DNA from: Salegentibacter maritimus
Lineage (GTDB): Bacteria > Bacteroidota > Bacteroidia > Flavobacteriales > Flavobacteriaceae
NCBI RefSeq assembly: GCF_016236915.1
Contig: NZ_JAEHOK010000004.1
Span: forward strand, 1-64,000
Direction of reading: 5' to 3'
Length of the DNA: 64,000 nucleotides
In this document: piece after piece, positions 1-10,165 of the stretch
Layout of the letters: each line of letters begins with the position of its first letter
Position numbering within the stretch: the stretch's first letter is position 1
Position numbers and translations under genes: made by a program
The notes under the pieces: model-generated
Databases searched by the model: none
Seen by the model: the letters and a program-made list of their open reading frames with translations, nothing else
What the model was told of the DNA's origin: nothing

Positions 1-3000
1 AATAGCAATCCTGAAATCATCACTAGAACCTATAGCGTAACAGATGATGCCGGGAACTCTATCAATGTAACACAGGAAATTACTGTTAACGATACCACAG
101 ATCCAACAATCCCCACTTTGCCCGATTTAGTTAGTGAATGCCCCCTAACGGTAACGCCTCCTACTACATCCGACAATTGCGACGGAACAATCACTGGAAC
201 AACAGGTCTTACCAATCTTACTTTTGATGCCTCAGAGACAATTTACTGGTATTTTAAAGATGCTGCAGGTAATGAAATTGGTCCAATCGAACAAAATGTT
301 ATAATTAATAATACTATAGCTCCTGTTCCCGATTCAGGCTCCCTACCTAAAAAAATTATAAGTGGATGCCAGATCACCAGCATCGATGAATTAGACATAC
401 CAACCGCTACAGATGCCTGTGAAGGTACTATCTCCGGAAACTTAAGTGAAAATTTTGAATTTCCTTACTCCTTTACTGGAACTAACACCATTGAGTGGGA
501 GTTTATTGATAGCAAAGGGAATAAATCAATACAAATTCAGGAAATTGAGCTTAAACCTTTAGATGTAGATGGAGGAACATTAAAAGGCACTTTTGAATCT
601 TCTGTTTTTCAGGAACAAATTGATATTTCGGCATGTGGCGAAGCTATTTCTGTTGAATTAGACTTAACAGGCGAAAAAGGCAACATTATACATTGGGAGA
701 AATTTTCGGTTAATAAGGGTATTTGGGAAATTATAAATAATACTGGCAACTCACATACAGCAAACTTTGCAGAAGGTGAACTGGTCTCAACTTATTACAG
801 GGTACTTATTCAAACAGGAACCTGCGCCGAATATTCCAATAGTTTTTACATAAGAACTTTACCCGTAGGAGATGCCCCTACAGTTGAAAATTTAGAACCG
901 GAAACTAATAACAAATATTGCCTGGGAGACGAAGTAAATCTTCTTGCTAAAAGTAATTATACCGCTACACAACCTGCATTACCCAATGAAGCACCTGGAG
1001 ATTTTAATCAGGGACAGCTAAATACTCAGGATCCTAATTCATGGCTCACAGACGGAAGCCCCGGAGGTTTTACCGCCGGTGGTAACTCAAAAAAACCTAG
1101 AAACTGGTCGGGTACCAATGATCATGAATTTGGTGATATCACCTACGATGGAGGCGATGGTAAATTTGCGATAGCCCAGGGAGACTTTAGTGACAGCCAA
1201 TACAAAGGAAATAACCCCACAACCTTAGAAAGCCCTATTTTAGATCTATCTAATGCGGTATCGGCAAGCTTGGATTTTGATCAGGCCTTTTATTTTGCCA
1301 ATGGAGACAACGCAGTAATTGAAATTTCAACTGATGGGGGAAGTACTTATTCCACGCTTCAGATAATGCACTCACCGGGCACGGGGATTAAAAAATGGTT
1401 TACAGCAGGGACTGCCGAATCCTATGCCGGATCTAATGCTAGCAACTACAATTTTAGTACAGACAACACCTCTATTTCTCTTGAAGACTACATTGGAGAG
1501 AACAATGTAAGAATTAGATGGAAATTTACCGGAACAAGCGATAAGAGTGTTTGGGCCATGGATAATATAATTGTTAACGAAGAGGTTTTTGTGGACACTG
1601 AGTTGGAATGGACCGATGGTATTGGAGACCCCAACGAAGATCCTATTGTAGTAGGCCGTACTGAAGTACCTATTGCTTTCACTCCTGCCGTGCCGGGGCA
1701 ACACGAATATGGAGGAACCGCTTTAATTAACGGTTGTAGAACTTATAATGAAGAGGGAACAGATTTAATAAATATTCTTGTTTCTTATTCCTATGCTGGA
1801 GAAGATATTATATTATCCAATGATGAATGCGGCCAAAATACAGTGCAACTCAATGCTTATGACAATACACTTACAGCAACTGAAAATAATGAAAAAGGAG
1901 CATATCCTTCAAAACCCACCAACTGTATAAACTGTGATGACCCAGGTACTGGCGAAATAGGCACCTGGACCTGGACAAGACTAAGTGGCACTAACAATTG
2001 TGTTTCGGAATCCTTTTCTGATATTAACGACCCCAATGCCACTTTTACCGGAAACGAAGGAACCTATAATTTAACCTGGACGGTAGATGGCTGCTCAGAT
2101 TCTATTACAGTAGAAATCAAAGAATGTAATCAAATTAACTTTGATGGAATTAATGATTATATAGATTTTAGCAAAGACAATTATCACTTATCCAACAGTA
2201 CCAACAAAAAAGCATTCAGCATAGAAGTTTGGGTTAAACCAGAATCTACCAGCGGAATTCAAACAATCTTTTCAAAAAGAGATGCAAACTACGCTGATAA
2301 TAAAGGTTATGATCTTTCAATTCACGATGGAGAAGTATCTTTTAACTGGAATAACAGCGGAACTATAAACTCTTCACCTCATAAAGTTCAAGCTAATAGG
2401 TGGTATCATATCTCTGTTACCCACTCCTCTTCGGGAGAATATAAGCTTTACATTGATGGGGTTCTTATAAAATCTACCGCCGGTGGATCTCCCGATGCAA
2501 ACCTCAGCAAAGCCTTGCTAGGTGCTGTAGATCAGTCTGAATTTAACGTACCCACAAATCACTTTCATGGATGGATGGAAGAATTTAGAATTTGGAATGT
2601 TGCTTTAACACCAAATCAATTACGGGAAATGATGAATCAGCATATCGAAAATAACGGAGCAGCCGTGGCCGGTGAGGTGCTTCCATTTAATATAAAAAAT
2701 CTTAATTGGGTAGATTTAATTGGGTATTATAGAATGGACAAAGTAAACTGTGGAAACCTCTACCCCTACAATGATGGGTCTGACATAGGTTTTCCGGGAG
2801 AATTAAAAAACATTACCACTTCCCAACAAACCTCTGCCCCTCTTCCTTATGAATCTGAAGCATCAGGAAACTGGCATACCCGAAATTCCTGGGATCCAAA
2901 CGCTACCAAACATTGGACTTTCCCTAACGATATCGGAATTGATAACGAAACAGAAATAAACTGGAATATTGCAGTTCAAAACAATGATTTAAATTCCAAC

Positions 3001-4776
3001 AATAAAGACATTAAGCTATTAGGATTGTTCTCTGAGCCTGCCACTCAGTTAAAAATGCAAGGAGAAAATAACGCTTCAGGGAACGAATTACGTATCACCC
3101 ATTATCTGGAACTAAATGGGCATATAGACCTTAACGGAGAATCCCAGCTAGTACAAACCGAAGGCAGTATCCTTACCGGTTCGGGGTATCTTACCCGTGA
3201 CCAGCAAGGAACCGCGAGCAGCTATAATTATAATTATTGGAGCTCACCTGTTGTTTCCAATACAGGAAACCAGTCTTATACCATCGCCTCTGTTATGCAC
3301 GACGGCACCGATAAGGCATCTCCAAAAAATCTTGATATAGGACCTCCCGGACATGTTACTTATGCCGATGGAAATTATAGCGTTCCAAGAAAAATTAGTG
3401 GTCGTTGGCTGTATAAATTTAGAGGCGATGCCAATCAATATAGTGAATGGAAATATATAGGAAAGGATGGTACTTTATTGCCGGGAGAAGGCTATACCAT
3501 GAAGGGAACCTCGGGTAATGCCAACATACAGGACCTTCAGAATTACACTTTTAAAGGTTTTCCAAATAACGGACCTCTAACGAATGCGTTGAACATTGCC
3601 AATGATCAAAATTATCTTTTAGGAAATCCTTATCCGTCGGCGATCGAGGTTAAAAAATTCATACTGGATAATTTATCCAAGAACGATGTAAATGGCGCTA
3701 CAAACACCAGAAATATTTTTAACGGGGCGCTATATTTTTGGGATCATTTTGGCGGTAAAACACATATTTTAAGGGAATATGTAGGAGGATATGCTACTAT
3801 AAATCTATCGGGTGCAGTACAATCGGCAACTTCTATAGATGAGCGTATTAATAACGATGGCTCTAAAGGAACTAAAAAACCGGGGCCATTTATTCCGGTA
3901 GCTCAGGGGTTTTTCGTGAATACAGTTTTAGACCCGGGTCTGGCGCCTGGTTTAAGCATCAGCGGAGGAGATATTAACTTCAATAACGGTCAAAGAGCTT
4001 TTGCTTCTGAAGTTAACCCAAACGATTCCCAATTCTTAAAACCGAACGAGCTTACCAAGGGGCAAAAAACCGAAATAACTAAAGATTCACGATATAAAAT
4101 AAGGTTGAACTTTTCTTCCCCACTTGGTTATCAAAGAGAGATTTTGGTTACTGCCGATAATTATACTACAAACGGGTTTGATTTAGGCTACGATGCACTA
4201 TTAAATGACAACATTCCTGAAGACATGTACTGGCTTATAAAAGATAGCAAATTTGTTATTCAGGGCGTTCCCAATTTTAACCTGGATCAAAAACTACCTA
4301 TTGGGATTACTCTTGCTGAAGAAAAGGAGTTTAGTATAGAACTTGGGGACTTGGAAAATATGCCCGATATCATTGATATTTATCTACGCGATAATAGTGA
4401 TAGTTCTTATCACGATTTACGTAAGGCAGAATATAAAGCGAGTTTACCCGCAGGAGAATATAATAGCAGGTATGAAATCGTTTTTCAAGATCCAAATTCA
4501 ATGCTGGAAGATAAAGAGCCGGGCCAGGGCCCTATCGATTACTATTACTCTTTAGCCAATAGAGAATTTGTAATTAGCAATCCCGAACTTCATAAAATTG
4601 AACACATCAATATTTATAATATTGGAGGTCAATTAGTAGACCAACACTTTGGTATACCAGACATTAAGAAAATTCATATTCCACAGAAAAAATCCTTAAG
4701 CTCGGGCGTTTACATTGTAAAAGTTTATACCAATACAGGAGATTATGCTAAAAAAGTAATAATTAGAAAAGATTAA
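1..4776 (+). CDS. Giant T9SS-sorted surface protein with LamG domain (5' partial)
   Basis: The reading frame is open from base 1 with no start, so the N-terminus lies outside the window; 1591 residues are visible. Two early HYR/Ig-like repeats share a DxCxGxI(T/S)G pattern (nt 160-210 and 400-450). A jelly-roll-like segment follows (nt 1230-1560, with an FDQAFYFANGD-type strand). A LamG/concanavalin-like domain starts with INFDGINDYIDF near nt 2133 and runs to about 2600. The last 70 residues look like a type A T9SS C-terminal sorting domain: INIYNIGGQLV, then LSSGVYIVKV, ending in KKVIIRKD. By family knowledge such proteins cross the outer membrane by T9SS and are displayed or released, often as adhesins or polysaccharide binders; no catalytic motif was recognised. 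PorT at 12.4 kb shows the T9SS is encoded here. Function beyond secretion and probable binding is unknown. Confidence 0.85.
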   Translation, partial: NSNPEIITRTYSVTDDAGNSINVTQEITVNDTTDPTIPTLPDLVSECPLTVTPPTTSDNCDGTITGTTGLTNLTFDASETIYWYFKDAAGNEIGPIEQNVIINNTIAPVPDSGSLPKKIISGCQITSIDELDIPTATDACEGTISGNLSENFEFPYSFTGTNTIEWEFIDSKGNKSIQIQEIELKPLDVDGGTLKGTFESSVFQEQIDISACGEAISVELDLTGEKGNIIHWEKFSVNKGIWEIINNTGNSHTANFAEGELVSTYYRVLIQTGTCAEYSNSFYIRTLPVGDAPTVENLEPETNNKYCLGDEVNLLAKSNYTATQPALPNEAPGDFNQGQLNTQDPNSWLTDGSPGGFTAGGNSKKPRNWSGTNDHEFGDITYDGGDGKFAIAQGDFSDSQYKGNNPTTLESPILDLSNAVSASLDFDQAFYFANGDNAVIEISTDGGSTYSTLQIMHSPGTGIKKWFTAGTAESYAGSNASNYNFSTDNTSISLEDYIGENNVRIRWKFTGTSDKSVWAMDNIIVNEEVFVDTELEWTDGIGDPNEDPIVVGRTEVPIAFTPAVPGQHEYGGTALINGCRTYNEEGTDLINILVSYSYAGEDIILSNDECGQNTVQLNAYDNTLTATENNEKGAYPSKPTNCINCDDPGTGEIGTWTWTRLSGTNNCVSESFSDINDPNATFTGNEGTYNLTWTVDGCSDSITVEIKECNQINFDGINDYIDFSKDNYHLSNSTNKKAFSIEVWVKPESTSGIQTIFSKRDANYADNKGYDLSIHDGEVSFNWNNSGTINSSPHKVQANRWYHISVTHSSSGEYKLYIDGVLIKSTAGGSPDANLSKALLGAVDQSEFNVPTNHFHGWMEEFRIWNVALTPNQLREMMNQHIENNGAAVAGEVLPFNIKNLNWVDLIGYYRMDKVNCGNLYPYNDGSDIGFPGELKNITTSQQTSAPLPYESEASGNWHTRNSWDPNATKHWTFPNDIGIDNETEINWNIAVQNNDLNSNNKDIKLLGLFSEPATQLKMQGENNASGNELRITHYLELNGHIDLNGESQLVQTEGSILTGSGYLTRDQQGTASSYNYNYWSSPVVSNTGNQSYTIASVMHDGTDKASPKNLDIGPPGHVTYADGNYSVPRKISGRWLYKFRGDANQYSEWKYIGKDGTLLPGEGYTMKGTSGNANIQDLQNYTFKGFPNNGPLTNALNIANDQNYLLGNPYPSAIEVKKFILDNLSKNDVNGATNTRNIFNGALYFWDHFGGKTHILREYVGGYATINLSGAVQSATSIDERINNDGSKGTKKPGPFIPVAQGFFVNTVLDPGLAPGLSISGGDINFNNGQRAFASEVNPNDSQFLKPNELTKGQKTEITKDSRYKIRLNFSSPLGYQREILVTADNYTTNGFDLGYDALLNDNIPEDMYWLIKDSKFVIQGVPNFNLDQKLPIGITLAEEKEFSIELGDLENMPDIIDIYLRDNSDSSYHDLRKAEYKASLPAGEYNSRYEIVFQDPNSMLEDKEPGQGPIDYYYSLANREFVISNPELHKIEHINIYNIGGQLVDQHFGIPDIKKIHIPQKKSLSSGVYIVKVYTNTGDYAKKVIIRKD

Positions 4777-5231
4777 TTTGATAGTTCTCGGTTGCAGGAT
4801 GTGAGTTAGCGGTTGTGGGATTTCAGTTGTGAGTTTTGGTTTAAATTTTTTTCAACAAAAACAACAAATAAACAAGCAGCGATAAACAAAAACCGAGTTG
4901 GTAGTCCCAATTTCAGTAGGTAACACAACAGAGCCAACAACAGATCGCAAGTCCTTCGTCCTCGCGATGACAAATCAAGAATTGAAAACAATAAATGTCA
5001 GAATCTAGATCGCCACGTGTTTCGGCCTACCATTCACATTTTTTTTAAATTACTTCTTTATTGATTATTAGAATCCAAAAAAACTGCCACGAATTCACTA
5101 ATCACAAGTAAACTACCTCGAGGTATTACATCCTTTGGAAATGCCTATAAAATATGTGTATTCATGGCACCAGGAAGTCTAAATTAAACTCAGAATTACC
5201 AGGAACTGAAAACCGAGAGCTGAGAGCTAAT
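4777..5231. repeat. Intergenic region with degenerate flavobacterial repeat junk
   Basis: This is 455 bases without a credible gene. It starts with imperfect GGTTG/GTTGTGG-type short repeats (4788-4840), similar in flavour to 28970-29010. It contains a decayed piece resembling the CGTCATTGCG-type intergenic element (4940-4975, CTCGCGATGAC). The short open frame on the minus strand here has no family signature and looks accidental. No clear terminator for either convergent neighbour was found. Confidence 0.4.
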
Positions 5232-5870
5232 TCAAGGCTTATACTTCAAAGGTAAATACACCACTTTTTTTGTATTAAAGAATTCCTCTTCAAAATAATC
5301 TCGTAATTCGTGTATTTCAGCTTTCGGATAATCATGAAGTTCTACTGTAAGGTCGCCACCTTTAAGATAAAGAATACCGTTTTTAAGTTCGTGATTACTT
5401 TTCTTAGCTATTTTCCCTTTGGTCCAATGCACAAAAGTAGGCATGGCAGCTACCGCCCTGCTAACAATAAAATCGAAGGTACCGGGAATCTCTTCTACTC
5501 TGGAGTTAGTAGTTTTTACATTGGTAAGTTGTAAACCTTCTACCACTTCGTTAACTACTTTTATCTTTTTCCCTATAGAATCCACAAGGTGAAAATTAGT
5601 TTCAGGAAATAGAATAGCCAGTGGAATTCCCGGAAAGCCACCACCGGTTCCAACATCTAAAATTTCTGCCCCCGGCTTAAACTTTAAAATTTTTGCTATG
5701 CCCAGCGAGTGTAACACATGCCTTAAATAAATTTCGTCAATATCTTTACGCGAAACCACGTTAATTTTAAGATTCCAGTCTTTATACAAGGCCTCTAAAT
5801 GCGCAAATTTAGCATACTGGTCATCGGTTAAATTGGGAAAGTATTTCTTTATTAATTCCAAAGTTTTCAA
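5232..5870 (-). CDS. rsmG: 16S rRNA (guanine-527-N7)-methyltransferase RsmG
   Basis: RsmG (GidB) uses S-adenosylmethionine to methylate N7 of G527 in 16S rRNA. The 212-residue length is normal for the family. The SAM-binding loop LDVGTGGGFPG is at residues 71-81, followed by the family's PLAILFP segment. The N-terminal INVVSRKDI stretch and the downstream ARAVA-like SRAVAAMP segment are also typical. The start is a TTG at 5870; no ATG lies upstream before the reading frame runs into the promoter region, and the N-terminus aligns by eye with other flavobacterial RsmG proteins. It is transcribed divergently from the fatty acid desaturase, with a 111-bp gap carrying candidate promoters for both. 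Confidence 0.93.
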   Translation of the reverse strand: MKTLELIKKYFPNLTDDQYAKFAHLEALYKDWNLKINVVSRKDIDEIYLRHVLHSLGIAKILKFKPGAEILDVGTGGGFPGIPLAILFPETNFHLVDSIGKKIKVVNEVVEGLQLTNVKTTNSRVEEIPGTFDFIVSRAVAAMPTFVHWTKGKIAKKSNHELKNGILYLKGGDLTVELHDYPKAEIHELRDYFEEEFFNTKKVVYLPLKYKP

Positions 5871-5878
5871 ATTTTGGA

Positions 5879-5886
5879 CAAAAATA
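5879..5886 (-). promoter_or_regulatory. Candidate -7 element for rsmG
   Basis: TATTTTTG on the minus strand matches the Bacteroidota TAnnTTTG -7 consensus exactly, just upstream of the TTG start at 5870. No convincing -33 TTTG was seen at the usual spacing. Confidence 0.4.
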
Positions 5887-5956
5887 CATAATTTGCCGCT
5901 TTAAAAATACCGTATATTAATACGTACTGAATTATAGATTAACTACGTAAAAATTT

Positions 5957-5964
5957 TACCTTTA
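5957..5964 (+). promoter_or_regulatory. Candidate -7 element for the desaturase gene
   Basis: TACCTTTA differs from the Bacteroidota TAnnTTTG consensus only in its last base. It lies 18 bases before the ATG at 5982. Confidence 0.3.
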
Positions 5965-5981
5965 CCGCTTACAAAAATTAC

Positions 5982-7085
5982 ATGGAAAAAATTCAAAATC
6001 ACATAAAGTTCTCCCGAAAAGATTCTACAAAATTCTTTAGGTTACTTAATAAACGCGTTAATGACTACTTCAAAGAAAATAATCTTAAAAAAACTGGAAA
6101 CTGGAAACTACACCTGAAAGCTGTAGTGATGTTCTCTCTATTTCTAACTCCATATTTTCTAATTCTCACCCTGGATATTTCTCAATGGTGGATGCTATTG
6201 CTTACAATGGTTATGGGTGCCGGAATGGCAGGAGTAGGAATGAATATTATGCATGATGGGAATCACGGTTCTTACTCTTCAAAAAAATGGATCAATAAAT
6301 TTATGGGAGGAACCATATATGTTCTTGCCGGAAATGTTTACAACTGGCAGGTACAGCATAATGTTTTGCACCATACCTACACAAATATACATGGACATGA
6401 CGAAGATTTAGATGCCGGTAGAATAATACGTTTTTCTGAACACGCTAAATGGTATAGCTTTCACCGCTTTCAACATTACTATTCAGTGTTTTTATATGGT
6501 TTATTAACTTTTAATTGGGCCTTAACCACAGATTTTAAACAGACCCATAATTATTTAAAGCGCAAATTATCCTATGGTAAAATGCCTAATCCTGTTACAC
6601 AATGGAGTATTATAGCCATCACTAAATTGATCTATTTAGCTATATGGATTATTATTCCTATGCTTATCCTGTCTATTGCATGGTGGAAGATTTTGATAGG
6701 ATTTTTCGTAATGCATTATACAGCCGGATTAATATTAAGTATCGTATTTCAATTGGCCCACGTGGTAAAAGAAACAGAAATGCCATTACCAGATGAAACC
6801 GGCTCTATGAAAAACACATGGGCTATTCACCAATTGTTTACCACGGTTAATTTTGCAACAAAAAATAGAATAGTAAACTGGTTTACCGGCGGATTAAACC
6901 ACCAGGTAGAACACCATATTTTCCCGAATATTAGTCATATTCATTATTCTAAAATAGCTAGCATAGTTAAGGAGACAGCATTTGAATGCAATCTCCCCTA
7001 TCACGAATATAAAACCACACGCGCAGCAATAATTGCCCATTTTCAACATTTAAAAGAAATGGGTGCCAAACCTGCAATTTCGTAG
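5982..7085 (+). CDS. Membrane fatty acid desaturase (acyl-CoA/linoleoyl-CoA type)
   Basis: This is an integral-membrane di-iron enzyme that introduces a double bond into an acyl chain using oxygen. Its 367 residues carry the three histidine boxes of the family: HDGNH at 91-95, HNVLHH at 126-131 and QVEHH at 308-312. A further H near 260 lies in a membrane segment. Hydrophobic segments flank the boxes (about 47-85 and 205-257). The QxxHH third box is the front-end or delta-6-like variant, but there is no fused cytochrome b5 domain. Regiospecificity cannot be read from the sequence. A likely role is membrane fluidity adjustment. It precedes the aminotransferase, separated from it by two hairpins. 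Confidence 0.9.
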   Translation: MEKIQNHIKFSRKDSTKFFRLLNKRVNDYFKENNLKKTGNWKLHLKAVVMFSLFLTPYFLILTLDISQWWMLLLTMVMGAGMAGVGMNIMHDGNHGSYSSKKWINKFMGGTIYVLAGNVYNWQVQHNVLHHTYTNIHGHDEDLDAGRIIRFSEHAKWYSFHRFQHYYSVFLYGLLTFNWALTTDFKQTHNYLKRKLSYGKMPNPVTQWSIIAITKLIYLAIWIIIPMLILSIAWWKILIGFFVMHYTAGLILSIVFQLAHVVKETEMPLPDETGSMKNTWAIHQLFTTVNFATKNRIVNWFTGGLNHQVEHHIFPNISHIHYSKIASIVKETAFECNLPYHEYKTTRAAIIAHFQHLKEMGAKPAIS

Positions 7086-7113
7086 ATTTTTTTAAAAAGA
7101 ATTCTACGAGATA

Positions 7114-7150
7114 GAGATTGAAAAGAATCATTTTATTTTTCTTCAATCTC
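7114..7150. terminator. Perfect 9-bp hairpin between desaturase and aminotransferase
   Basis: GAGATTGAA (7114-7122) pairs perfectly with TTCAATCTC (7142-7150) across a 19-base loop rich in T. A smaller inverted repeat CGTAGA/TCTACG overlaps the desaturase stop (7081-7108). There is no strong U-tract after the main stem, so terminator function is only a guess; it could be an RNA-processing or attenuation element. Confidence 0.35.
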
Positions 7151-7185
7151 ATTTAGTAAGTAATTAATTTGTAACCATTAAAAAA

Positions 7186-8379
7186 ATGCAAGAACACTTA
7201 TCCAACCGAATTAACAATTTAGCCACTTCCCAAACGCTGGCTATGGCGGCAAAAGCGCGTGAACTTAGAGCCGAAGGGAAGGACATTATAGGTTTAAGCC
7301 TTGGAGAACCAGATTTTAACACTCCAGACTTTATTAAAGATGCTGCTATTAAAGCAATTAACGACAATTACAATTCTTATACGCCTGTAGATGGTTATGT
7401 AGAATTGAAAGATGCGATAATCAATAAATTTAAGCGGGATAATAATCTTACTTATGACCATTCTCAAATTGTGGTTTCTACAGGAGCTAAACAATCTTTG
7501 GCAAATGTAGCTATGGTTTTATTAAACCCAGGAGATGAAGTTATTTTACCCTGCCCTTACTGGGTAAGTTATGCTGAAATAGTAAAATTGGCCGAAGGTG
7601 TTCCGGTTGAAGTTCCAACTTCAGTAGAAACCGATTTTAAGATGACTCCGGAGCAACTAGAAGCAGCAATCACCCCAAAAACCAAAATGATCTGGTATAG
7701 CTCACCTTGCAACCCCAGTGGTATGGTTTACAGCAAAGAAGAGCTTAGGGCCCTTGCCGATGTATTAAAAAAGCATCCAGACATTATTGTGGTAAGTGAC
7801 GAGATTTATGAGCACATTAATTTTGTAGGCGGGCACGCTTCTATGGCTCAATTTGAAGACATGTACGATCGCGTAGTTACCGTGAACGGTGTTTCAAAAG
7901 CTTTCGCCATGACCGGCTGGAGAATTGGATATATAGGTGCTCCAACCTGGATTGCACGTGCCTGTAACAAGATGCAGGGACAAATTACCAGTGGTGCCAA
8001 TTGTATAGCTCAGCGAGCAGTGATTACAGCCCTGGAGGCCCCGGTTAGCGAAATTAGCTATATGGTAGACACTTTTAAGAAAAGAAGAAAGCTTATTATA
8101 GATCTACTAAATGATATTGAAGGTTTTGTAACCACTGAACCCGAAGGTGCTTTTTATGTATTCCCGAATGTTTCCCATTTCTTCGGAAAAACAATTAAAG
8201 GCCATAAGATTGAAAACGCCACAGATTTTTCTATGTTTTTATTAGAAGAAGCCCTGGTAGCTACCGTTACCGGCGATGCATTTGGAAACCCAGATTGTAT
8301 AAGAATTTCTTATGCGGCAAGTGAATCTCAAATTGAAGAAGCGCTGAAAAGAATTAAATCGGCACTCTCTGAAGCATAG
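7186..8379 (+). CDS. aspC: Aspartate aminotransferase, class I (PLP-dependent)
   Basis: It transfers the amino group between aspartate and 2-oxoglutarate with pyridoxal phosphate. All 397 residues fit the prokaryotic AspAT subfamily Ib (short N-terminus, GEPDFNTP at 40-47). The NPSG motif is at 176-179 and SDEIY at 204-208. The Schiff-base lysine K238 sits in SKAFAMTGWR, and the substrate-binding arginine follows in WRIGY. Some family members also act on prephenate or aromatic amino acids, which cannot be excluded. The ATG at 7186 is preceded by an A-rich leader without a Shine-Dalgarno sequence, usual for this phylum. A strong terminator follows, and the next gene is convergent. Confidence 0.92.
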   Translation: MQEHLSNRINNLATSQTLAMAAKARELRAEGKDIIGLSLGEPDFNTPDFIKDAAIKAINDNYNSYTPVDGYVELKDAIINKFKRDNNLTYDHSQIVVSTGAKQSLANVAMVLLNPGDEVILPCPYWVSYAEIVKLAEGVPVEVPTSVETDFKMTPEQLEAAITPKTKMIWYSSPCNPSGMVYSKEELRALADVLKKHPDIIVVSDEIYEHINFVGGHASMAQFEDMYDRVVTVNGVSKAFAMTGWRIGYIGAPTWIARACNKMQGQITSGANCIAQRAVITALEAPVSEISYMVDTFKKRRKLIIDLLNDIEGFVTTEPEGAFYVFPNVSHFFGKTIKGHKIENATDFSMFLLEEALVATVTGDAFGNPDCIRISYAASESQIEEALKRIKSALSEA

Positions 8380-8407
8380 ATTTTAAGTGCTAAATAGTAT
8401 TTTTAAG

Positions 8408-8443
8408 AATCCTGATGCGGTTAAAACCCATCGGGATTTTTTT
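8408..8443 (+). terminator. Rho-independent terminator of aspC
   Basis: AATCCTGATG pairs with CATCGGGATT (one G-U pair) around a short loop, followed directly by a run of seven T residues. Confidence 0.8.
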
Positions 8444-8640
8444 ATTTCACTAAAACCATTAATAGTTCTAATTTTTATTCAATATTTTAATCTCGAATTT
8501 GTTTCAAAGCCAACTCCCTAATTTATTCGGAGATGCAGGTTGTTGGAGAATAAAAAACGGGTTAGAATACCGAAGCAAATTCTTGATAAAAAGTCTGAAA
8601 CGAATTCAACTTGACAGAAAATTATTCTTTTAGACAAGTT

Positions 8641-8660
8641 TTCTATTTTATTAAATAGAA
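8641..8660 (-). terminator. AT-rich hairpin after trkH
   Basis: TTCTATTT and AAATAGAA form a perfect 8-bp stem with a TATT loop, 8 bases beyond the trkH stop. It may terminate the trkA-trkH transcript, but no T-run follows on the minus strand. Confidence 0.35.
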
Positions 8661-8668
8661 TATTAATA

Positions 8669-10165
8669 TCACCTATTTCTCCAGAAAAATGGCGTAAGAA
8701 GTATAAGCACCGTAAAAAGTTCTAACCTTCCAATAAGCATTAGAAAAGAACACCACCATTTCCCTAAAGGCGGTAGAATATCGTAATTATTTACCGGCCC
8801 CAAAGCCCCAAAAGCAGGACCAACATTCCCCAGGGAAGAGGCTGCTCCACCAATTGCTGTTTCAAAATCAAGACCCAGCCCACCTAAAACAACAGATCCA
8901 ATAATAAAAGACAACATATAAAGGATAAAAAAGCCCAAAATATTAAAGGTTACTCCTTTTCCGATAGATTTTCGGTTAAATCGTACAGGAAGAATAGCGT
9001 TTGGGTGTAATGCCCGTTTAAATTCTATCCCTCCATTTCTTATCATAATGATATGTCGCATCACCTTAACCCCACCCGCAGTTGACCCTGCCGAGCCACC
9101 CAGAAAAAACATTCCAAAGAAGAAAATTGTAAGGAAGGGAGTCCACATGGTATAATCGGCGCTTACAAAACCCGTGGTGGTAATAACCGCTAAAACCTGA
9201 AAAAGTGCATGCCTAAATGCACTTTCGGCCTCTCCCCAAACCATGGGATGATCTATTTGCGAAAGCGCAACATCGGCTTCAAAATAAATAAATAATGAAG
9301 CTACGAGGGTAAAAATACCTATAAAGTAAAAGTACCATTTAAACTCATCGTCATGCAAAACCTTTTGAATTCGGCCTTTAAAGCTATAATAGCTTAAAAC
9401 AAAATTAGCACCCGCCAAAAACATAAAAAGCATAATGATATACTGAATAATAGGCCTATCGTTCCAGTAAGCAACGCTAATGTTCTTAGTGGAGAACCCA
9501 CCGGTAGAAAGCGTACTAAGGGAATGATTTATCGCATCAAAAAAACTCATTCCGGCTACCTTTAACAAGATAGTTTCAGCCGCAGTATAACTTACATAAA
9601 TTAGCCATAGTCTTTTAGCAGTATCGGTAATCCTTGGTTTAAGTTTATCGGCACTTGGGCCAGGTGCTTCCGCAGCAAAAAGCTGCATCCCTCCTATTCC
9701 TAACAAAGGCAAGATTGCTATAGCAAGAACAATTATTCCCATACCACCAATCCAATGGGTAAGGCTTCTCCAAAACAACACACCTTTAGGAATAGATTCT
9801 ATATCATTTAAAATAGAAGCGCCCGTGGTGGTATAACCAGACATGGTTTCAAAAAAGGCATCGGTAAAGGCAGGAATAGATTCGCTTAAAACATAAGGCA
9901 ATGTTCCGCTTAAAGCCATAAAGATCCACCCAAAAGTTACAATAATGTAACCTTCCCGCTTTTTTACTTCCTTGCGGTGACCTCGTGTGGTAAACATAAA
10001 AAGCACCCCCAAAAACAAGGTAATGAAGGCTGCAGCCAAAATATCTATAGTTACACCATCTTCATAAAACCAACTCACTAAAACCGCTGTAAGCATAAAG
10101 CCACCATTACAAAGTAACAGCAGCCCCATAACGTGCAGAATAATTTGATAATTGAGTCTAGGCAT
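8669..10165 (-). CDS. trkH: Potassium uptake membrane subunit TrkH/KtrB
   Basis: TrkH is the K+-translocating pore of the Trk/Ktr system in the cytoplasmic membrane. The 498-residue protein has about ten hydrophobic segments and four pore-loop repeats around selectivity-filter glycines: TTTGAS near residue 115, LSTGGFST, TTTGFVS, and SLGNVGPAF near the C-terminus. The length and the long N-terminal extension fit TrkH better than the shorter KtrB. Its ATG overlaps the trkA stop by one base (TAATG), so translation is probably coupled to the regulatory subunit upstream. The C-terminal end is FFWRNR. Confidence 0.93.
   Translation of the reverse strand: MPRLNYQIILHVMGLLLLCNGGFMLTAVLVSWFYEDGVTIDILAAAFITLFLGVLFMFTTRGHRKEVKKREGYIIVTFGWIFMALSGTLPYVLSESIPAFTDAFFETMSGYTTTGASILNDIESIPKGVLFWRSLTHWIGGMGIIVLAIAILPLLGIGGMQLFAAEAPGPSADKLKPRITDTAKRLWLIYVSYTAAETILLKVAGMSFFDAINHSLSTLSTGGFSTKNISVAYWNDRPIIQYIIMLFMFLAGANFVLSYYSFKGRIQKVLHDDEFKWYFYFIGIFTLVASLFIYFEADVALSQIDHPMVWGEAESAFRHALFQVLAVITTTGFVSADYTMWTPFLTIFFFGMFFLGGSAGSTAGGVKVMRHIIMIRNGGIEFKRALHPNAILPVRFNRKSIGKGVTFNILGFFILYMLSFIIGSVVLGGLGLDFETAIGGAASSLGNVGPAFGALGPVNNYDILPPLGKWWCSFLMLIGRLELFTVLILLTPFFWRNR

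Noticed and set aside
4806..4991. Small minus-strand gene of 61 residues
   Set aside because: It lies in repeat-derived intergenic DNA with no start signal or family match.
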